From Nereocystis luetkeana (taxonomy: Eukaryota; Sar; Phaeophyceae; Laminariales; Laminariaceae): 64,000 nt of DNA. The position numbers and the translations under genes were made by a program. Where the stretch lies: assembly GCA_031213475.1 (NCBI GenBank), contig JARUPZ010000023.1:9442157-9506156 (forward strand), given 5' to 3'. Position 1 is the stretch's first letter. The number at the start of each line of letters is the position of its first letter. The notes beneath the pieces were generated by a model that was given only the letters and a program-made list of their open reading frames with translations, did no database searches and was not told where the DNA came from. Below, in pieces: positions 1 to 11,572 of this stretch.

Positions 1-519
1 TGAGTAGTTTCGTCGCTAAGACGGACCTGCATTCCCACAATTTTGAGTTGTCTGTCCCGAAGACGGGGCTTGCAGTACCTGTAAATGGGGCTAGCCAAAA
101 CCTAGAAATGACTACAATAAAGCTACAATAGTGGCATTCTGGCCCCTTTTTTGCCACAGCCTTGTGTGGGAAGATCCCTGATTTTTTTTTTCGTGGGTTG
201 GGTCGGGGGGTCGTTTCCATGTGTGTCACATACAGGGAACAAACACCCGCAGACCACAAGATAAAACCCGACGAGCCATTTTTTTTTTTTTTTTTTTTTG
301 GTTTCTTCAAAAACCGAGTTTTGTTCGCGGAAGACCGCCCTTGCGTAGAAGAGTGTCATTGCTCACCGGTATTCCCTCTCTTAGGGAGCTTAACCGGCCA
401 GGAGAGCATTTATAGCCCAAAAACTTGCAATAACGCCTCCCTACCGTTTGTCTGGGATGGATAATTTGTGATGATATATTCGGCGGGGGGGGGGGGGGGG
501 TTCTGCGTCGAACGCACAG
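1..519. other. Upstream flank/intron with homopolymers
   Basis: This should be intron preceding the first visible PRP39-like exon. It holds a weak R2-like fragment (about 20-90), long T and C/G homopolymers (281-299, 484-500), and no recognisable coding exon. Confidence 0.4.
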
Positions 520-3500
520 GCCTTGCACGCGGGGAGGGTGGAAGCGGCTTTCCGGATGGCGGTGGAGGGGGGAGGGGATGAGGTTGGCGGCGTGAGAGGA
601 GACGAAGATGACGCCAGGCGCTTAACGGTCGAAGATCGCGCTGATCTGTGGGAGTGGCTAGAGGAGTTCGTGGAAGACCTGAGCATGGACATCGCCAAGG
701 TTATAACTTCTTCTTTTTTCTCCGCTTTTTTGTTTTTTTTGTTTCTTTGTTTGTGCGTTGTGGTTGTTGTGCTGCACCTTGTACTGAAAACCTACTTACT
801 ACATCTGACTCTAATTTCCCGGGTGCTCATAAATAGGATGGAGGACGAAAAAAAAATCGTTGGGAGTGCAATTCTAGAAGGGTCGTAAGCGTTTGCTTCA
901 CTACGAAGTATAACGCCAAAAATGACCCCCCCCCCCCAAATCAAGGGTCCACGAAAAAACAAATCCCGACCCGACATCCCACTACCCATTTTCGAGACCC
1001 AGATAGTGTGTGGGGGGGGGAGGTGTAGTCATTTGTTGCTTGCCTTGGTACTTTCACCTTTGACCACGCATCCCTTTCGAGACGGAGCAGGGGGCGGGGG
1101 GCGTGTTACCGGGTAAAATACCAATCTGAAATTTGAAAAAAATGCTTATCGTGATTTCATCCTCAAATCCCGCACCGCACGGGTCTGTTTCTCTCTTTTT
1201 CATTGTTGACACATGGAAGGGGAGCAGGCCGTTTTTCTCTTTTTCTCGAGCACCCGAACTCTGCTTCCAGAAATTCCACAGCTCAGACAGAGCGTTGGTT
1301 CCTTGCTTTCGTTGTGATCTATTAGATGTAACTTCGAGAGGGGGAAGATACAGTAGATCTATCCCTGATTTTGTACCATGTATGTGCAGTAGCTCGATGT
1401 CGCCGGGTGGGGTCCGTATAGTCTGCGTGCTCTACTGTAGGATGGGTTGGGCCCGTGCTACGCATAAATATTCTTCACAACATGTCATAGCGGCAGATTG
1501 GGATCTGTATGGTCGGTGTGGTCTATCTGAATTGTCTGATCTATCTGATCTGTCTGATCTATCTGATATTTCTGATCTGTCTGACCTATCTGATTTTTCT
1601 GATCTATCTGATCTGTCTGATCTATCTGAATTGTCTGATCTATCTGATCTGTCTGATCTATCTGATACCTGGTATGTCTGATCTTTCTGATATGTCTGAT
1701 CTATCTGATCCATCTGATATGGCTGATCTGTCTGATCTATCTGACCTATCTGATCTATTTGATATGTCTGACCTATCTGAATTTTCCGATCTATCTTATA
1801 TATCTTATATGTCTGATCTATCTGATCTGTCTTATATATATGATCTGCCTGATCAGTCTGATATATCTGATCTGTCTGATTCTATCTGATCTGTCTGATC
1901 TATGTTATCTGTCTATCTATATATCTGATCTATCTGATCTATCTGATGTACCTGATCTGCCTGATCTATCTGTCCGGCGCTGTGAAGTAGTTTGTCCCGA
2001 TAACATGTGCTGCAGTTCTGCAGGGGGGTCAACACGGTTACATGCATAACTGGGATATACACCATGGGTATGTATACTTTACTGCATTACACAGTCTTAT
2101 CTTCATAATGCTTGGCAGTGGATGATGGCCCGTATCCGACATGTTCAGCTCCTGTTCGGTAGGTATGCAGCAGCACGTGCCTCTTTTGCTTGCTTAGTTT
2201 GTTTCGCTTGTTTTGTTTCGCTTTGCTTGCTTTGTTTGGCTCTGCTTGCTTTCTTTGCTTCCCTTCGCTTTGCTTGCTCTCCGCTTTTTGCACGTTTTCT
2301 CCTACTGTTTCTACCTTACGCTACCGGGAAAACACCTACCAGTGTCCGCCGCGCTATCGATTCCCACGAACGAACCCACTCCCCAAAGGGTACGCTAAAC
2401 GATTCACGCGAACGACTACGCTCACGCGAACGCCTACTTCTCACGCGAGCGGCTGCACCTACAGCACGCTTGGGTCAACTCTCACGCTAACTATCAAGCT
2501 GACACTACAGTAGCACTAGCGCTATCCCGCTGTGGGCGTAAATATAGTACCCCTTTGGACATTAACATGAAAGCCAATCAATCCTTACATTCCACCCAGA
2601 GTGATCCCGGGTATACTATACGGCTTCCGCTACGTAGAACGAAGCACACACTCGAACGCTCAACACATCCGCAAAACCCTACCCCCCCCCCCCTATTATA
2701 TATAGGTTGGGTTGGCGTCGGTTGGCAACGACACTGTAGTGCATGCCGCTCATTACTTGAGCTAGACAACGAGGGTACCGTTTTTTCTTTTTTTCTTTTT
2801 CTTTTTGGCGGTCGGTCACAGCTGGTGGTCGAGTTAGATCTTTTGGGCTAGGTGAAGAACCTTTACTGCGCACAAGTGGGAATCGTCGTACCACGTAGTG
2901 TTTGTGGCAAGACACCCAAGAGGCAGTTACATAGTACTCCCATTGCTGTCTCTGGAAGTGGCCACACCGGAAATTACATTAACTCATGGAAGCTGTCATC
3001 CATGGGCAAGTCCGCCTCACGTGCGGGTCTTAGTAGGATGCAGCTCGCCCTTCGTGCGACCGGCCGAACACCTCACGGCGCTTCGCGCTTGGTGCAAGGA
3101 TTGTTTATGCCTGGTCGGTGAAAACCCGACATGCTCCGCCCCGGCATTGTAGGGATGCGAGGGTCTATGGTCATAAGACTACGGCCATGCATGAGATCGA
3201 TTACATATCTCCTACATATCGAGTACACCCCCCCTCTAATCCCCCTCCCCTACCCGGAACAAATTCACAGGTGATGCGCATACGAGCGGAGCACAGGGCC
3301 TGGACCCAAGCTAACGGCACGGCCGCCCACGAAGCGGCCGCCGCCACTGCCGCGGCCGCCTCCCCCTCCGACCTCCTCGCGGGCCTAAACTACGTCGGGA
3401 GCGGTAACGGAAGCAGCAACTGGCCCATCGAAGACAGAAAACATGCCGCGACACCCCCTCCCCACACCAACACCGCCGCCACCGCCGCCACCACAGCAGC

Positions 3501-6500
3501 AGCAGGAGCGGCAGCAGCGGCAGCAGCGGCAGCGGCGGCGGTAGGTGCTGTTGCCCCTGCTACCCCAGGAAGCGCCTTGGGGGGTGGCTTAGGCGGCTTA
3601 GGTGGCGGATGGGGTAGCGGCCATGGCGGCGGCGGCGGCGGTGGCGGGGGGGGGGGGTCGGTGCGGGCGCATCGGTGCGTTCACGGCGGCGCCGCCGGTG
3701 GTGGTGGCATCACTGGGGGCGTTCCGGCTAGCGTTGGTGTGATGGGGGTGGGAAGAGCGGGGTGGCCGGACCGGGGGGCGGCGGCGGCGGTGGCGGCGGC
3801 GGCAGCAAGAGGGGGGGTGGAGGGAGGCTCGGTTGTGGCCTCGGAGAACCAGACGATGGACCAGTGGTCGGCGTACTTCCAGCAGCAGGTGGAGAGGTGG
3901 CCGCGGGGCGGTGTGTGGTTACGCTTACCGGTGTGGCGGCTCGGCTTGTGGTGTTTTTGTTGTTGGGTATGGCGGCTGTGTCGTTGGTGGTAGTGTTTTT
4001 TCGGCGCGGGTATCGGCTTGTGGTGATGGTAGTGTTTTCGGGTGGTGTGAATGTGATTGCCTTTAGTCATTTGATCATTGACCACGCATCCCTTTCGAGA
4101 CGGAGCACCGTTCCTACTCCTAGTAGAGACACCTCCAACATTTGGGCGCTCACTACGTTGTTTCCATATATTACATACATGTTTTTTGCTAATCTTATCC
4201 CCTTCCTGTTTGGCCGCCTGTGGCCACCATCTATCTCCTACGATGGCGATCGTTTTCTCGCTGCTGTCTAGTGTATCAAACTCCTCCATGTCGCATTCGT
4301 CTATATTCCTCATCTCCTCTGACACGTCCCGTTGCTCCTTGTATATTTCACATTCTCCTACTTTGTGAGTTCTACTTTCTATTGCTTTGCCACACGGGCA
4401 CATCTGTGTATCTATTTCCTCCTCTTCCCGGCTACTGGTATACCTCTTTCTTCTTTCCGGCAAGTCCAATTCACCTACACAAATATCGCAATTTCAGCGT
4501 TTTCGCGAAGTCTATTGGGCCGTACAAATACGTTTTCATTCCTATTCTCTTTGCTTAATCCCCCGTATATCTTCCGAGTGTTTCTCCTATTTCACCTTGT
4601 TTCTTGGCGCTAGCCTTTCCCTTCTTGCTATCCTTTCTTCTACTTCTGTCTTGTACCTCCCAAACTTCTCTGCGGACATCATCTCTTCTTGGCTTCCTCC
4701 TCTATGCTTTTATTCTTGCTCAACTACGCTATCCCACCTTATTCCAGCTCGCCCTTTCGTTACTCTACCCCACAGGGGACTACTCGATATAATGCATGGC
4801 CGTAGTCGTATGACCAAACACCCCCAAATCCCTAGAATGCCGAGACGGAGCACGTCACGTGCTCACAGACCAGGCAGACATCGCTATAGCACCGAGCGCG
4901 GAGCGAAACGTGAGATATTCGGCGAGTCGCATGAAGAGTGAGCGGTATCCCAATGTACTATTATTAAGAACGGGTTGTGAGGCAGACTTTCTTGCATATC
5001 GATGGCAGCATCGGATTCGTTGATTTTTTTTTTTCCCGATGTGGCCACTTCCGCAGACAGCAATGGGGTTGCTATGTAACTGCCTCGTGGGTAGCTTACC
5101 TCGAACACTACGTAAGATATACGGAAATTCCTCTTGTGCGGAGTAAACGTTCTCCACAAAGGCAAAGTATCTATTATTACGGGGGATCATAGTTAATAGG
5201 ACCAAATATGGTTAGTATCTTTGGTTAAATGTATAGGTTTTTATGTATACCATAGGTCCTATTAACTATGGTCCCCCGTATTAGTAATAACTTCACAACC
5301 CAGTTGCGGCGACCGGCGGCCAAAAAACAAACGATATGTTCCCTGGCTGTCTACACAGCTCGTGTAGCGAGCGGCATGTTTTACCCAGTGTCGTTGACAA
5401 CCGACGCCACCCCGACCTGCACATGTGTTGCCTTAAGATAAAAACCGATATTTCCACCCGGCTTCATCGGTACGCCCAGAGTCTGTCCTGATTCCTTATC
5501 CTAAAGAGATTTCTGGTGTTAATTATGTGATCACAATACCTGTGGAGACAGAGAAGAAAACCGAAACGAAAAAAATATTGCGAACGAATGCGTAGAGCAA
5601 CGTGAAAACGCCAACGTACCGGGCAACGCACGAGAACACAACAACCCGAGCCAGACTAGAAGACGATATACCAAAAAAGGCCAATGAAAAGAAAAGCGAA
5701 AAATAAGTTACCTGGTATGAAATAAACAGAATATAGGTGACGCGAATAAATCAGAAACGTACATGATGCATAAATGAACAATATAAACAAGGGGAGGGGG
5801 GGGGGGTACTTGATAGAGGAGATGTACTCGATCTTATGCATGGCCGTAGTCGTATGACTATAGACCATCGCACCCCTACAATGCCGGGACGGAGCACGTC
5901 GGGTTCTCACCGACCAGGCAGACATTGCTTGTACCAAGCGCGAAGCGCCGTGAGGTGTCCGGCGAGTCGCATGAAGGGCGAGCTGCATCCTAATAAGAAC
6001 CGCTTGTGAGGCGGACTTGCCTATGGATGACAGGTTCAATGAGTTAATTTAATTTCCGGTGTAGGCATTTCCAGAGACAGCAATGGGAATACTATGTAAC
6101 CGCCTCTTGGGTGCCTTACCTTGAACACTACCAGGTACGTGATACGATCGATTCCCTTGTGCGGAGTAAAGGTTCTTTACCTCGCACAAATGATCTAACT
6201 CGACAAACAGCTGTGGGCGACCGCCAAAAAAAAAACGGTACCCTGGTTGTCTAGCTCACGTAGTGAGCGGCATGTTTTACAGTGTCGTTGCCAACCGACG
6301 CCAACCCAACCTATATAAAATAGGGGGAGGGGGGGAGGTTGAGGCTGTTGCCCACATCGGACAGGTAATCGAATCCCACCTCATGACCTAGACTTCTAGA
6401 TCCTAACCTGCCGCCCTGAGGTGTTGTTCATTGATCAGGAGCTGTTCACAGATCCGACGCAGGAAGGATGTCCCAGATGAATGCAGGTTATACGCAGCAT

Positions 6501-7624
6501 GAGCTGGATCGTCCAAATCAGGATTTTTTGCCCGGAAGTATCGTGGTGTCTCAGGATGAAGCGGGGAACGATGGTCTGTCCCGTGAGGTGTTGGATTCAT
6601 TTCCTGGGGAGAAGAAAAGAGGAGTGCGTTTTTGATACACAATCTCCAGTAGAGCGAGCGGCTTGCGTTGTCTTTTTCTTTTTTTTTTCTTCAGCTCCCT
6701 GTGAATATCAACCGGTCTTTTTTCGGCACAAACAGTAGTTATCACAGCAGTGCGCCGTTTTCTTACTGAAAATGTCCTGTCTGGTCCCACTCCGGGCGGA
6801 AATGTAAGAACCGTTAGGGTATCAATATGAAGACCAAACGGTGTTTACATTTCCATCCAGAGAGTGGTACTACAACAGTACTGACTGTATATAGGGCGCG
6901 CGCAGCTTGCAGCGTTTAGATTACCCCCCCCCCCCCCCCCCCCCCCCCCCTGGCTACACCGGGAATTAAATTAACTCATTGAAGCTGTCATCCATAGGCA
7001 AGTCCGCCTCACAAGCGGTTCTTAGTAGGATGCAGCTCACCCTTCATGCGACTCGCCGGACACCTCACGGTGCTTCGCGCTTGGTGTAAGCAATGTCTGC
7101 CTGGTCGGTGATAACCCGACATTCTCCGTCCCGGCATGGTAGGGATGCGAGGGTCTATGGTCATACGACTACGGCCATGCATGAGATCGAGCACATCTCT
7201 CCTATCGAGTACCCCCCCCCCCCCCCCCCCCCTCCTACGACTACGGCCATGCATGGCATGAGTACCCCCCCCCCCCCCCTCCCGTAATCCCCACCACATG
7301 CAACGTGTAAATTTTTCTCCGCTGGCGTTCCCGCCCTCGCTCCCCACTCGCTCCCCCCCCCCCCCTTCCACACACAAATACACTCCCGCGGTGCAGGCTC
7401 TGCACCAGCACATGATGGCAGCCTCGGCGGGAGGCGCGGTGCAGCAGGTGTTCCCGGTCGTGTCCTCGTCCTCTTCCACTGCTGCTGCGGCGCTACCGTC
7501 GCCCCACTTCTGGCCCACGGCGGCGGCGGCAGCCTATCAGAGCGCGCGAGGGTTCATTGGGCCGCCCGCGGTATCGGCTGGATTGCATTCGCAGCCGCAG
7601 GCATCGGCTGGGTTGCTGCTGCTT

Positions 7625-7655
<31 letters not shown>

Positions 7656-7795
7656 TACCGCAGACATCGGCTGGGTTGCGGCTGCAGCAGCAGCTTCAGC
7701 AACAGCAGCTTGCATTTCAGTTGCAGCAACAGCAGCTGCACCATCAGGTCTACGGCTCGGGGTATGAACCGCCGCGTCCTCCGCCTGCGCTACCT

Positions 7796-7888
<93 letters not shown>

Positions 7889-7921
7889 CAGCAGCAGCAA
7901 GGCCAGGGGTGGAGGAGCTAA
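520..7921 (+). CDS. PRP39: PRP39-like pre-mRNA splicing factor, 3' portion
   Basis: The three C-terminal exons are 520-699, 3271-3888 and 7397-7921 (TAA). All have AG acceptors and phase-0 junctions; 5' exons lie outside the window. Prp39/PRPF39 is a HAT-repeat component of the U1 snRNP that helps define 5' splice sites in the nucleus. The first exon carries a HAT-like helix pair containing LWEWLEEFVEDLSMDIAK, which resembles the last conserved Prp39 block (EFLEDFGxDI in animals). It continues into VMRIRAEHRAW in the next exon. The second exon is Ala/Gly/Pro-rich and ends MDQWSAYFQQQ, like the YSAWYQYNYQ tail of animal PRPF39. The last exon is almost entirely low complexity, with Gln tracts near 7627-7655 and 7797-7905. 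Introns of 2.6 and 3.5 kb are filled with R3/R4 repeats. The exon joins are well supported; the family name is moderate, since only the C-terminal end is visible. Confidence 0.55.
1005..1092 (-). repeat. R4 repeat abutting poly-G
   Basis: On the minus strand it reads CGTCTCGAAAGGGATGCG, then a segment ending AGGCAAGCAACAAATGA, followed by a C run. It matches the other R4 copies in the window and lies in the first PRP39-like intron. Confidence 0.7.
1521..1978 (+). repeat. TCTGATC minisatellite
   Basis: Degenerate tandem array of about 12-bp units, TCTGATCTATCTGATCTG and variants, some 450 bp long. It opens Ser/Asp/Leu frames on both strands that are not genes. The sequence just before it (1360-1520) resembles the repeats at 59.1-59.3 kb and 60.2-60.4 kb, so the array probably expanded inside a copy of that element. 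Confidence 0.9.
2160..2290 (+). repeat. TTTGCTTGC-type simple repeat
   Basis: Degenerate array of units like TTTGCTTGCTT and TTTCGCTT. It reads as hydrophobic Leu/Phe/Cys ORFs in several frames, which I treat as artefacts. Confidence 0.6.
2395..2500 (+). repeat. Short ACGCGAACG degenerate array
   Basis: Units such as CACGCGAACGACTACGCT recur with drift. They resemble the much longer array at 37.6-38.25 kb and may belong to the same family. Confidence 0.5.
2693..3245 (+). repeat. R3 dispersed repeat, near full length
   Basis: Runs from TATATAGGTTGGGTTGGCG through GGCGGTCGGTCACAG, CATTGCTGTCTCTGGAA and GGTGAAAACCCGAC to ACTACGGCCATGCATGA, and ends at a C-rich tract. Its end is 26-80 bases before a PRP39-like acceptor, so it forms part of that intron's 3' end. 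Confidence 0.85.
4045..4112 (-). repeat. R4 repeat
   Basis: Minus-strand copy of the CGTCTCGAAAGGGATGCG repeat, here without a long poly-C tail. It lies in the second PRP39-like intron. Confidence 0.6.
4780..5425 (-). repeat. R3 repeat split by an R1 element
   Basis: Minus-strand R3 copy. Homology runs from the ATGCATGGCCGTAGTCGT end, is interrupted at about 5175-5283 by a complete R1 element, then resumes to the ACCGACGCC end near 5420. R1 therefore inserted after this R3 copy. Confidence 0.8.
5175..5283. mobile_element. R1 inverted-repeat element (MITE-like)
   Basis: Ends TTACGGGGGATCATAG and its near-complement form a long terminal inverted repeat flanked by TA. Internal sequence includes GGTTTTTATGTATACC. 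It has no coding capacity. TA flanks suggest mobilisation by a Tc1/mariner-type transposase. Confidence 0.85.
5800..6325 (-). repeat. R3 repeat, near full length
   Basis: Minus-strand copy bounded by a G run at 5788-5812 (poly-C on its own strand) and by CCAACCCAACCTATATA near 6318. It contains one extra CAGGTAC relative to the other copies, near 6133. Confidence 0.85.
6788..6872. repeat. R5 palindromic element
   Basis: Short inverted-repeat element with GGAAATGTAAGAACCGTT at one side and ACATTTCCATCCAGAG at the other, around a central ATCAATATGAAGACCAA. A small non-coding MITE-like repeat. Confidence 0.7.
6920..7232 (+). repeat. Partial R3 repeat between poly-C runs
   Basis: A run of about 26 C bases is followed by the 3' half of R3, from GGAATTAAATTAACTC to CATGAGATCGAGCACAT, and then another long C run. 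A minimal R3 end, GACTACGGCCATGCATGG, recurs at 7235-7280 before yet another C run. Confidence 0.75.
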
Positions 7922-8716
7922 TTTTTTTCCCACCGCGAACGGTCTTTTCCTTCCGACTCGGATTGGTTCTGATTTCGAGTCGATTCCGCTACGGGTGACA
8001 GAATTTCCGAATCCGACTCCACTTTGGGTGTAGGAATTTTCAATTCCGATTATGATTCCGATTCCGCTTTGGATGTAAAATTTCCCGATTTCGGCTTCTA
8101 ACCCGTTGGGGTGTAGAATACTCCATTTTCCTATATATAATCCGATTTCCCTTTGGAAGTAGTCTCCGAATCCGGCTCCGGCTCATGGTACGATTCCGAT
8201 TCCGCTTCGGGGGAGTGAAGTTCCGCGTGCGCGTGCGCTTTGGGTGGAGGTAGTTGTGCCGATTCCTAGTCGGGTGAAAGAAGCGCTGCTTCCGATTCAG
8301 AGTTCCGTGGAGGATATTCCGATGCTGATGCCGATCCGGCTCTGAGTGAAGGAAGTTCCACTGATTCCGATTCTGGACCCGCTCGAGGTGAAGAAAGAAG
8401 CGAGAGGTCGCGACTGGCTACATCGGCTACGCGCAGAGCTTTTGTTTCTCCTGTGTAGAGTGATACGAGGGGAGCCTTACTTGATCTATCGGTAGATCAA
8501 GTATGGGCTATTTACGTACTGGCTTGTGTTTTCCCCCGACCGGATTGCCGCCTGGCTACGACGCCTTGACATACCAGGTACACAATGTCGTCAACGGCTC
8601 TCTATACTGAATGCCGTTGACGGCTGAAGATTTTGAGTGGGGCCGTGGAATTGTCGCCAACGGTTCTATATAGTGAATGCTGTTAACGGCGAATAGATAC
8701 TGAGTGCAGCTATTTC
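7922..8716. other. Degenerate GATTCCG repeats and hairpins 3' of the PRP39-like gene
   Basis: From 7940 to 8400 units like GATTCCGATTCCGCTTTGG recur with heavy drift. ACTTGATCTA-TCGG-TAGATCAAGT at about 8480-8505 is a perfect 10-bp stem. Two related units with GTCAACGGC and GCCGTTGAC arms follow at 8585-8630 and 8650-8693. No gene is apparent. Confidence 0.6.
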
Positions 8717-9415
8717 ATAGCTGTGGACTACGCCGGACCAAGACAGCTCCAGCACAGTGGTGTGAATGAGACGGCACACGCCGCCCGCCGGCAAGGACGC
8801 AAGCAAAAAAAAAATAATAATAACGGAAACGAAGGAGGTGTGGTGAGCGTCTGTCTGCCCCCTGGTGAAACCGTCCTACCGGCCGAACTCGCTCTGCTCG
8901 AGCGGACGGCAGCGGTACGTAAGTAAGTAGCCAGCCACAACGGCCGCAGCAGCAAACAAAGTAGCCGCAACATCACCCAGTGATAGCTGCAACAGCAGGA
9001 GCAGTAGCCACCATAGCCGCCACAGAGGCAGCAGCGATAGCCACAGCAGCAGCAGCAGTGACAGCAACACAACACCAGCCGCTGCCACAACATCACCAGC
9101 AGCCGCCACAGCCCCTATATAACAATAGTAGCTGTAACAACACCAGCCGTCGCCGCAACACCACCACCACCATCAACAGTGGCCACAACTCCGCAAGCGC
9201 AGTAGCCGTCGCAACAGCCCCAGCAGGATCATCACAACCAAATAAGAAGTACCAACCAAGAGTACACCTCTATATGCAATCAACAATCCAGCACCGTCCG
9301 CGAGCGATGCCTTTTCGTGGTCCCTCAATGCGCCCGCCACCGCCCGGCCTCCACCGCCGGACGGCAGCCCGAAAAAACCGCATCCGGACAGGATCCTGCT
9401 TCCAGGAAGAAACTG
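8717..9415. other. CAG/CCACAG-rich stretch without recognised gene
   Basis: Holds degenerate GCAGCAGCAG, CCACAAC and CAACACC tracts. Open frames run through it on both strands but show only low-complexity Ala, Gln, Ser or Leu/Cys, so I assign no gene. Confidence 0.4.
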
Positions 9416-9690
9416 GATCCTCGCTGTCATCCATCTGCAAGAAAGTCCGCCTCACAAGGGGGGTCCTTCGCAGAGGGTGCAGCTCGCTCGCCCTTCATAC
9501 GACTCGTCCAACACCTACCTCATGTTTCGCTTCGCGCTGGGTGCAAGCAATCAATGTCCGCCCGTGGCTGATGAAAACCCGACGTGCTCCGTCCCGGCAT
9601 TGTATATATATATATAGGGATGCGAGGGTCTATTGTCACACGACGAATGTCATGCATGATATGAGTGTACCCCGCCCCCCGGCGGCTGGT
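9416..9690 (+). repeat. Partial R3 repeat
   Basis: 3' half of R3 from CTGTCATCCATCTGCAAG to a diverged CATGCATGATATGAG, with a short TATA microsatellite inserted at 9604-9616. It ends at C-rich sequence. Confidence 0.75.
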
Positions 9691-10004
9691 GAGGGGGGGG
9701 GGCGCCCCTTACCACCCCCAGACACTCCACCCCGCCCGAACATCTCTCACCCAGCAGTCGTCCACGGCAGCGGGAGAGAGGATGTCATCATGGTCACGTC
9801 CTCCGCGGTATCGACACAGGGCGAAGACAATTGCAACAGCACCAGTATTACTTTGACTGTATTTGACTGTACGAGTAGACAACTGGCCAAAAAATGATAA
9901 AAGCAAGGAAGTTAAACCGACAAAAAAAACTAAAGAAACAGCAAGCGGTCCGCGTCTGTCTGCGTCTCTCTCTTCGCCGATTCAGCCCCCCCCCCCCCTC
10001 CCCG

Positions 10005-10412
10005 ATTTTTTGGCGGTCGGTCACAGTTGTAGACCAATTGGTGTGAGGTGGAAAACCTTCCCTACACCGAAGGGAGATGATCGCATCACGTGTTGATTGT
10101 AGCAAGGCACCCACGAAGCAGTTACATAGGACCCCCATTGCTGTCTCTGGAAGTGGCCCACACCGGAAATTAAATTAACTCATTGAAGCTGTCCTTCATG
10201 TGCAAGACCGTTTCATGAGCGGTTCTTATAGTAGGATGCAGCTCACCCTTCATGCGGCTCGCCGAACGCCTCACGGCGCTTCGCGCTTGGTGCACGCAGT
10301 GTCTGCCTGGTCGGTGAAAACCCGACGTGCTCCGTCCCGGCATCGTAGGGGTGCGAGGGTCTATGATCATACGACTACGGTCATGCACGATATTGAGTAC
10401 ACCCCCCCCGCC
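10005..10412 (+). repeat. R3 repeat, 5'-truncated
   Basis: Begins at TTTTTTGGCGGTCGGTCACAG and runs to GTCATGCACGATATTGAG, then a C run. It is followed by R4 (10420-10506) and three more minimal R3 ends at about 10507-10530, 10560-10612 and 10715-10770, each adjoining C-rich tracts. Confidence 0.8.
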
Positions 10413-10419
10413 CATCCCC

Positions 10420-10506
10420 CTTGCCCCGTCTCGAAGGGGATACGTGGTCAATGGTCAAATGACTACAGCAAGCAACAAATGAGCACGCCCCCCCCCCCCC
10501 CCCCCT
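10420..10506 (+). repeat. R4 repeat with poly-C tail
   Basis: CGTCTCGAAGGGGATACG to CAAGCAACAAATGAGCACG followed by a 19-base C run. A second copy lies at 10618-10695. Confidence 0.75.
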
Positions 10507-10770
10507 TCGACTACGGCCATGCATTGTAATAATGATTACAACCCCCCTCCCCCCCCGTCCCTGCTCCAGGGTCTATGCTCATACGACTACGATGGCCATG
10601 CATGATATCGAGCACCCCCACCCCCCCTGCTCCGTCTCGAAAGAGATGCGTGGTCAACGGTCAAATGACCAAGGCAAACAACCAATGGGCCCGCCCGCCC
10701 ACCCCTCCACCTCGAGGGTATATATATGGTCACACGACTACGCCCATGCTTGATACGGGTATCCCCCCCC

Positions 10771-11572
10771 CCGCCCCCTCGTTCCGTGAAGGGGCCGCCT
10801 CTACCACAACCAGGACACTAGAACTCGTGTAGTATTCTCGAGACGGGAGCGCCGAGCGCGTCAATGGGGGTGGGCGAGGGAGGCCGCCGCCGCGCTTTCC
10901 GGTAGCACCAGCGACACCAGCCGTAGCAGCAGCAGCAGCAGTGGGCAATGGTCTCTCCTCTGAGTGCTTTGTGCTTCTCTTTTCTATCCGCGGGACCGTG
11001 CTCAATTATGCCGCCAAGCTCCGCCACGCCGCTGCCCACCGCCTTATACAGCGGCCAAAAAAACGCAACTATGTAATAGTGCAAACCTCGAAAAAAAAAT
11101 AAAGAAACAAAACAAATGAAAAGTTGAAAAAAACAAAAAAAACGGAACGAAACGAAACGAAGCGAAACGAAATGAAACACGTGCATGATGGCAATCACAA
11201 AAAAAAAAAAAAAATGTTCGTTGAAATATTATTTACTATTACGCGCAGCAAAAAATTCCCACGCTGGCTCCAAGCAGTTTGGCTCCAAAAACGTGTATTC
11301 TCTGCACAGCAATGCACTTCCAAAGGCGCATAGCTCAACTTTTGGAAGTAGTACGTCGTCACCAAGAGATCAAAACACAACCACTTCCACCCATGAAGTC
11401 GTAAAATACCGCTCATGTGCCCTCAAATCTCTGATGAAGATGTTTCAAAAAAATACTGCCGGGAATCCCCCCCCCCTCCCCCCAACGGCCTCCCTCCTCC
11501 AACAAAGAAAATATCCCCCCCCCCCGACCAATCCCACGACAAGGATACGCAAGGCATGCCACATAATGGCGA
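10771..11572. other. Intergenic, homopolymer- and A-rich
   Basis: Between the minimal R3 ends and the last exon of the DIX-like gene. Holds A-rich simple sequence (11090-11215) and C runs; no exon was recognised. Confidence 0.4.

Noticed and set aside
1432..1889. Long Ser/Asp/Leu/Ile frames
   Set aside because: They are translations of the TCTGATC minisatellite in several frames and on both strands.
6403..6660. Small frames on both strands in the second PRP39-like intron
   Set aside because: Minus (HPETPRYFRAKNPDLDD) and plus (MSQMNAGYTQHELDR) frames both look plausible, but they overlap each other and match nothing known, so neither is supported.
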